Source of the DNA: Elysia marginata
Taxonomy: Eukaryota; Mollusca; Gastropoda; Plakobranchidae
Direction: 5' to 3'
Assembly (NCBI GenBank): GCA_019649035.1
Contig: BMAT01002201.1
Span: forward strand, 394,411-420,110
Length of the DNA stretch: 25,700 nucleotides
This document shows, in pieces, positions 20,118 through 25,700 of the stretch (position 1 is its first letter; every line of letters starts with the position of its first letter). The notes beneath the pieces are model-generated. The model saw only the letters and a program-made list of their open reading frames with translations, was not told where the DNA came from and did not search any database. A program made the position numbers and the translations under genes.

Positions 20118-20408
20118 GAACAGGTCGACACTTAGACCTTAGGGAATGATTCTTCTCTCACACATTTTCTCCACTGACTCTAGGTATTCTATGTTACAAG
20201 TGTGCTTAAGTAACATACTGGGGCTCCTTTTCGAGTTCAGATAGTAACCTGCCTGGTAATAGTCCGTCAAGCAACAGGGATAAGTACGGTAGCTATAATA
20301 ACTCTGGTGTTTCATTTACAATAATTTCTTTGTACTATAAGTTGACTAAGTGATGATTACTGTGCAAAAATGAAAAAAGGTTTGTTGTTAATACAGGCCT
20401 TTAGTGTG

Positions 20409-20495
20409 TGCTAAATTTATTGCTATTATAAAGTAAATGCTAAATTCATTGCTATTATAAAGTAAATGCTAAATTCATTGCTATTATGAAGTAAA
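20409..20495. repeat. 29-bp tandem repeat, 3 copies
   Basis: Three head-to-tail units at 20409-20437, 20438-20466 and 20467-20495, each TGCTAAATT(T/C)ATTGCTATTAT.. ending AAGTAAA. Units differ by one or two bases, so the duplication is recent compared with the surrounding sequence. Confidence 0.95.
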
Positions 20496-21192
20496 TGTAC
20501 CTAAACAGTGAAATTATTAACCTTATATTAGTGCAGTTAGGTCAAACATATTAAAGCTTTAAATTTCAAAATAAAAAAATCTCTGAAGATTGTGACTTGT
20601 ATTCCATTGATTATTCTTTTAATCTTAAAAAAAGCCAATAAAAAATGTGTCAACGAATTTGTTAGAAAAAACATGTCTTGTTAGGGTTGAAAGTAAAAGT
20701 TTAATATCACCATGTTAATATTCAGTAAAAAAATGAGTTAAAAATGAAAATACTTGAAAAAAAATTAGGTACTGACCCCAAAATATCCAAACATTAAATC
20801 TATGCTTGTATAAAAATAAGAGTAAAATACAAAGAAAAATCAAGTTGAATAAAGTGAAAAACAAAAATCAGCTGTACAAAAATCAATAACAAATTACAAA
20901 TTATCAGAAGGAAAATAGGCATCATAGCGCGACAAAACCATGAGGAAATTGTGACTTCATATTTGACTAGATGCAAGTTCATTCTGAGTCGAAGAAAAAT
21001 ATTTCATAAAAAAAAACAACATATCAACAACGGCATAAAAAATTGCTGGCAAACCAAAAAAATTTATTGGAATAAGGAATGTTAGAGAATAAAAGATGAT
21101 TGCTGTTATTCAACTTCATATCCTTATTTCTCCAGAGCTTTCAAACATCAAATTTATTTATTTTCCTTCTATTTCCAGCAATTCTGACCAAG

Positions 21193-21207
21193 CCCCCCCC
21201 CCCCCCC
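21193..21207. repeat. Poly-C run of 15
   Basis: Fifteen C on the + strand followed by TCCCCTC. Homopolymer length here is prone to sequencing error. Confidence 0.9.
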
Positions 21208-24200
21208 TCCCCTCAAATACTAGTTTGTAGAAATAGAGCATCTTCACTTACACCCAAATGAAATAAAATGTATTGTGACAGTTGTAGCAATAGCAAAAGA
21301 TTAAGTACATGATCAAATATTAGTTTGTAAATCTTGAACAATTTAAGAAAAACATGAATATTCTTTGATCTGTTTGAAAAAAAGTCATTTTCTTATTGAT
21401 ATAACTGGTGTTACTGTTAAAACATGTGGGAAATGGTATGGTAAATAATTTTGGGTAAAAAAAAAAGCTTTTTAAAAAACTGCTGTTCCCTCTGTGATAC
21501 TTATGTATTTTGAAATCGTTTGGGGGAAAAATTATTAAAAGCAAAAGGAAAACAAGCACATCAGACCAGTCTAAAAATCCTTACTGCTAGAAGAAGAATC
21601 AAAACATAAAATGACAGAGGTCCAAGGGTGGAATAGTTGAGCCTATTGGTTTCCAAACCCAAAAGAAAAAGAAAAACAGTACAAATAAGAATATGCCCAT
21701 CTATATAATTATCTATGAAGTAAGAAGATAAAAACTTTAATATAATTCAAACAAAGTGCACAAAGCGACTATCTTTCTAGCTACCCAGATACATAACAAA
21801 GCACAAATAATAACAGTCATAAAAATTTTTTTTTTATCTAGCTTACATCATTTATACTCTGATCAATCTCATAATATATTAGGCACACTCAATTATTCAA
21901 TTATGCATCATATGGTCTCAATTATACATAGCATTCAGTCAGCAATTAAGTAAACCTAGACGGCACATGTACAGAGGTGATGGCTAAATTTCAAACTGGT
22001 ATTTCATCAGAAGCATTTTTACATCTTTTTAAAAATAAAAACACAAAAATCTCACTGCTAAAACATTTGATGCCAGATTCAAGAGATAATTCACTGAATT
22101 CTCTGTCATGTTCTCTCTGTAATAGTATCAACACTCCTTGATTTGTTTTTCCTAGAGATTAAAGTTCACTCTTAGGTGTAAAACACAATTCACCTTAATC
22201 AAAGTACATATTAAAATCCTTATTACTTCTTTCGATTTTTATTATAAATGACGGTTTTCACACAAAATCAATCATGTGATATTCAATATAAAATTTAATA
22301 TTAACATCTCTTAAGCAAATTTCAAATGTCATAATATAATTCATTCTTTGCTTTATATTAATTGTCAGATTAATTGTAAAAAAAAATCTTGCACATCATG
22401 CCCGTGTAAACAAACAAGTTTGCACTGAAGACAAAAAAAAGTTTTTTTTCAACCTTGGAATATAACTGTAAGATATTGCAACAAGAAATAACAATCTTAG
22501 TGAGGTTTTTTGTCCTTAACATATGATGAAAATATATATAATACATAATTATTTTAAAAAATAATATGTAAATAAAAATGCTTGTAAAGCAGAAAAAAAT
22601 GCCAAAATTTTACAATGAAACACAGAAAACAGAAATATGAAAAAAAATGTCAGAACATTTAGAAGATTGTAACATAAAACAAGATTTCAATAAATAAACA
22701 TTTTTGCCAGATAACTATCGTTTTCAGAGCAAAAACTCTTCATGCTTTTACTATTTTTCACCAAAACCCTCTTATGTCATCCAAAAGTGATTAAACAAGC
22801 TGCACATAAGAAAAAAGTTTTTAAAACAAAAATTATCACATTATTCCAGGTTATGGAAAAATCTGTGCATGCCCATAAATAATTTGGTTGATTAATTATA
22901 TGCTGTGACATATTAAACATGTTTTTGAGGGGCTGTTTTTACCTCCAAAACAACAAACACAAATTTTTCAGTACCGATAGTTAAATCGACTTTACAATAA
23001 GGTAAACTTTTTAAAGGCCCTTTTCCACACCTTGTTTTCATAGACTAATGAAAACTTGGAAAATTACAGATGCAATTAACCCAAATATTAGTCCTTAAAC
23101 TTTTGAAAAAAAATTTTAAATAAATGAAACAGTGGACGACACCAAATCGTCCAATATATATGGTATGTCATTCACCGGTTATATCTTTCTTAAGCTGTTG
23201 GAAATGCACAGCTTTGAGCATGACAGGACTGGTGCCAGGGAAGAGATTGTCATTATCGGAGTATTAAAAAAAAAGTAATAATATTATTGTAAATAATATA
23301 TGCAGCAATCCAAAATAAGAAATTAAAACAAAAGGGCACAAAATGATAAATAAAACTAAATCATAGTATTACCATTCATTCAAAATTATTTATACAATTG
23401 CAAGAAAAAATAATTACAAAATTGGATACCCTAAACATAAATTACCAGTATCAAAAATGAAGACAAAAAAACAACAAACAAACCCTGAGCTCATTTAAGA
23501 TAATTCTGCATTTAGAAAAATAAGACTAGAGACATACTGAGGCAAAGCACGGTTGATTTGTTCAAGATTCATTAAAAAGATATGTACAATTGTCAAATTG
23601 GGCCCAATGTTAGATGTAGCAAAATTATCGCAAAACAGTTTTTCTAGTAGAACGCAATTGGGCCTGGAAGTTGCAAATCTTTAAAAATGGAAAAAAATCT
23701 CAAGAGGACCCATAGAAAATGCAATTAAAGCTTGTAAATATAAAATGTGACAGTATCAAACATTGATTTTCCACTCATATTGTTCTCCTTTATAATCATA
23801 AATAGCTACAACTTAAACAACGTGTCTATTTCATGTATCATGAACATAAATACCAAAGATCTTTTAAAAAATACATGTGTTCACATGTTTATCTCCTTCA
23901 TAAACAGCTACAGCTTATATAAATAACACAAACTATATCAAATATGCTAAGACCACAGTTTGACCAGCTTTGTTTTACTTTTTTTTTTAACTTTCATGTC
24001 TTTTGTGTGTGTGTGTCGGTCATCTCCTTCATCCCACCCACTCTGCTCTATAGATACCCTTAGCTTCCTTGCCCTGTAAGATATTCGATTGTACATGGTA
24101 AATCTTCCATTTCCTTTCTAAGACATTAATACAACAATCAACACATTTAATTTCCTTTTCTCCTTCAATCTTATTTGACATAAGCATGGCACAAAATCAA

Positions 24201-24470
24201 CAGATCTTTTCTCTCAGGTCAACCCCCCTCAACCCAACGTTACATGATCTTTTGTGACAATATGGCAACTTAAGAAGAAGGAAGATCCACGGGTTTCTGG
24301 TAAATCCAGGCTATAGGTTATACTTGTCTAAGTCTGTTTTTTGTTTTAGATTTTCAGTTACTGTGCTTTTATGCTGTACATTTACCCTCAGGACCTCATT
24401 CTGCAGAACAATTTTTTAGTATTTATACTTTCACATTCAACTTTAAATATTTTTTCAATAAATTTTATAA

Positions 24471-24476
24471 TTTATT
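24471..24476 (-). promoter_or_regulatory. Nearest candidate polyadenylation signal of the kinase gene
   Basis: On the minus strand this reads AATAAA, about 155 nt after the TAG stop at 24631-24633. It is the closest canonical hexamer to the stop, in an AT-rich context. Others lie further downstream, so this may be a proximal site or unused. Confidence 0.25.
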
Positions 24477-24630
24477 ACCAAATAAAACCATGAGCATTTT
24501 ATGAATTAGAACATTATTTCAAACCATGACAAATTCATTTAAGCATATATTTTACTTGTAGGTCCGGTTTCAGCTCCTTTCAGGCTGTTGTCCTGCATTC
24601 CATCTGCCTGGCAATAGCATCTGTTTTGCT

Positions 24631-24786
24631 CTATGATGTGATAGCGCTGCTGCTTCCCTTCATCCCCGCTGCTCCCAGCGCCCTCATGGCAGCTCGGCCA
24701 AGGTGTGTAACTGTGATGCTGCCAGGATGTTGTTCCCAGGGTTCACCGTCTACCTGCATGGGCGCATTACCCCCGTGAAGGGTGAT
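24631..24786 (-). CDS. Diacylglycerol kinase, terminal coding exon (accessory-domain C-terminus)
   Basis: Diacylglycerol kinases phosphorylate diacylglycerol to phosphatidic acid at membranes, ending DAG signalling to PKC and other C1 proteins. This exon encodes the last 51 residues and a TAG stop. Residues 10-17 read MQVDGEPW (24736-24759), the hallmark near the end of the DGK accessory domain, in the context APMQVDGEPWEQHPGSITVTH. The remaining ~25 residues are Ala/Gly/Ser-rich without a known domain. The exon opens with ATC directly after an AG acceptor, in phase 0. Ending so soon after the motif argues against the delta/eta type (which carries SAM domains) and the zeta/iota type (ankyrin repeats). 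The PG after QVDGEPW-x-Q recalls theta-type enzymes, but I leave the type open. All other exons lie beyond the right edge. A mariner copy sits in the preceding intron. Confidence 0.8.
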   Translation of the reverse strand: MTLHGGNAPMQVDGEPWEQHPGSITVTHLGRAAMRALGAAGMKGSSSAITS

Positions 24787-24815
24787 CTGAAACACACAAC
24801 AAGTGAGCCAATTAA
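24787..24815 (-). promoter_or_regulatory. 3' splice site of the kinase terminal exon
   Basis: On the minus strand the sequence runs TTGTTGTGTGTTTCAG and then the coding ATC. It is a T-rich tract ending in CAG at 24789-24787. A branch-point-like GGCTCAC lies shortly upstream. The open frame and the family match begin just at this AG. Confidence 0.75.
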
Positions 24816-24871
24816 AACAACCAAAACAACATGAAAAGGCAAAATCGACGCGAATAATAACATTTGACTTG

Positions 24872-25700
24872 TGACCAGTTCGAGGTCCGTTTCATAAATA
24901 AGTTTCCCACCTCCATAAACCAACAACCAAAAAGCATAAGATGATGAAATTTGGCACAGATTGCATTTAATGTCTGACCTATTCAACGTAACATCCACCA
25001 TTGTTGGCGCATTTCTCTATCCGTTGTAACCAGTCTTTAAATGCAGTGACGTAAGAGCATTTGTCCAGGTTCCTTATTGCTACTTTCGTAGCCTGAATAA
25101 TGTCCTCTTCTGTTTCAAATCGCTGGCCGCGAAGATGTTCTTTCATTTTAGGGAATAGGTGAAAATCACAGGGGGCAAAGTCAGGTGAATAGCAAGGATG
25201 CTCCTGACCAGCAGTTCCCACTTATAGCCTGCATAAAACGTCTGTCACTGCCCGGGCCTATGGACTGGCGCATTGTCGTGGTGAAACAAGATGCCTGACT
25301 CCAACAGCCCGGGTCGTTTCTTTCGAATGGCAGGTCTGAGTTTGTCTTGCAGCACCTTCTTGTAGTACATGTACTGTGCATTGATTGTGGTGCCTATAGG
25401 TACAGGCCAGCGCAGAATCACATCATTCATGTCAAAAAAGATCATGTGCATGATGTTGAGAGCCCCTTGTTTGCGTCGAACTTTCTCTGGACGAGGCTCA
25501 TCAAAGTCTCTCCATTCGGCTGACTGCCGCTTTGTTTCAGGATCCCAGGAATACAGCCAAGTCTCATCACCAGTAATTATCCGACCCAAATAGTCATTTT
25601 GCTCAGTTTGAAATCTCCGCAAAAAGTTTCTGGAAAAATTGACCCTTGACTCCTTCTGCTCATCAGTCAGCAAATGTGGAACCCATTTTGAAAACTTATT
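24872..25700 (-). mobile_element. mariner (DD34D) DNA transposon, incomplete at window edge
   Basis: The element is recognised by its transposase and runs off the right end of the window. The likely 3' terminal inverted repeat lies in 24872-24912, where the minus strand reads GGTGGGAAACTTATTTATG followed by AAACGGACCTCGAACTGG, about 70-100 bp beyond the transposase stop, the usual distance in mariner elements. The exact end and TA target site cannot be fixed, because the partner repeat is outside the window. The element lies in the last intron of the diacylglycerol kinase gene, about 85 bp from its splice acceptor and in the same orientation as the gene. Confidence 0.85.
24979..25700 (-). pseudogene. 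mariner transposase, broken, N-terminus off window
   Basis: In life this enzyme cuts and pastes the element at TA sites. Visible parts in order: the interdomain motif WVPHLLTDEQK at about 25653-25685; the first catalytic Asp in GDETWLYSWDPE; the second in FHHDNAPVH (near 25280); and the third in YSPDFAPCDF, then HLFPKMKEHLRGQRF and a C-terminus ending ..GGCYVE and TAG (24979-24981). Two lesions are seen: an in-frame TGA about ten residues after the second Asp (just after HRPGQ), and a shift just after WELLV, where five bases (AGGAG) look inserted before the codons for HPCYSPDF. Without these the spacing between second and third Asp would be the 34 residues of the DD34D class. The DNA-binding N-terminal half is outside the window. 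Inactive copy, fairly young by its otherwise intact motifs. Confidence 0.9.

Larger units (their letters stand above)
18541..24630 (-). other. A-rich (+) / U-rich (minus transcript) block, candidate long 3' UTR
   Basis: About 6 kb without CT/GA microsatellites and without any recognisable coding. The + strand carries many A runs, most clearly from about 20.5 to 24 kb, so a minus-strand transcript would be U-rich. The block begins right after the stop codon of the kinase exon and lies on its downstream side, as expected for a long metazoan 3' UTR. Several AATAAA hexamers occur on the minus strand (complement TTTATT at 24471, 22248, 21157, 21153, 21063, 20416, 20003, 19263, 18952, 18547). How far the transcript really extends cannot be read from sequence alone; ordinary intergenic DNA remains possible for most of it. 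Confidence 0.3.

Noticed and set aside
24750-25001. 83-codon minus-strand frame across intron and mariner end
   Set aside because: It joins the mariner 3' region, the intron and part of the kinase exon in a frame different from the kinase coding frame.
25369-25593. 74-codon + strand frame
   Set aside because: Antisense shadow of the mariner transposase.

Overview
This is a gene-poor stretch of an animal nuclear genome. It has no dense ORFs or operons, it has AT-rich non-coding DNA, and it has long (CT)n/(GA)n/(CTGT)n microsatellites. It also carries two minisatellites, LINE remnants, a mariner transposon and one clearly intron-bounded coding exon. The style (many CT/GA microsatellites, LINE ends with pentanucleotide tails, elements built of inverted repeats around a minisatellite core, a recurrent TAGGCCTA palindrome) suggests a marine invertebrate, most likely a mollusc. 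This is an inference from style only. One assembly gap of 127 N lies at 12285-12411.

Layout. From 1 to 5.2 kb there is AT-rich intergenic or intronic DNA with an (ATC)n tract, two LINE-like 3' ends with (TTCAA)n and (TTCTA)n tails (about 1540-1767 and 3060-3293), a compound CT microsatellite (3757-4010) and a 750-bp degenerate polypurine tract. At 5245-5857 lies a compact element: two gap-free 118-bp inverted arms (about 81 % identical by hand count) enclosing a ~52-bp minisatellite. At 7053-7400 there is a 45-bp minisatellite whose monomers alternate in two types. At 7824-8068 there is a small MITE-like element. At 8215-8520 there is the decayed C-terminal end of a LINE reverse-transcriptase ORF running into a (GA)n tract. 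From 10.8 to 18 kb microsatellites dominate, with a purine-rich and a pyrimidine-rich block on either side of a perfect 18-bp palindrome at 11994-12011.

From about 18.5 kb to 24.63 kb the character changes: CT/GA microsatellites stop and the + strand becomes A-rich. On the minus strand this block lies directly downstream of the only confident host coding sequence, the last coding exon (24631-24786) of a diacylglycerol kinase, recognised by the accessory-domain motif MQVDGEPW. The block could therefore be, at least in part, its U-rich 3' UTR. Upstream of that exon, in the same orientation and so inside the last intron, lies a mariner (DD34D) transposon (about 24872 to beyond 25700). Its transposase has one in-frame stop and one frameshift and cannot be active.

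No operon, CRISPR array, tRNA or rRNA was seen, and I found no convincing new multi-gene system. The observations most worth a second look are the inverted-repeat/minisatellite element, the alternating minisatellite, the TAGGCCTA excess and the compositional block behind the kinase exon.
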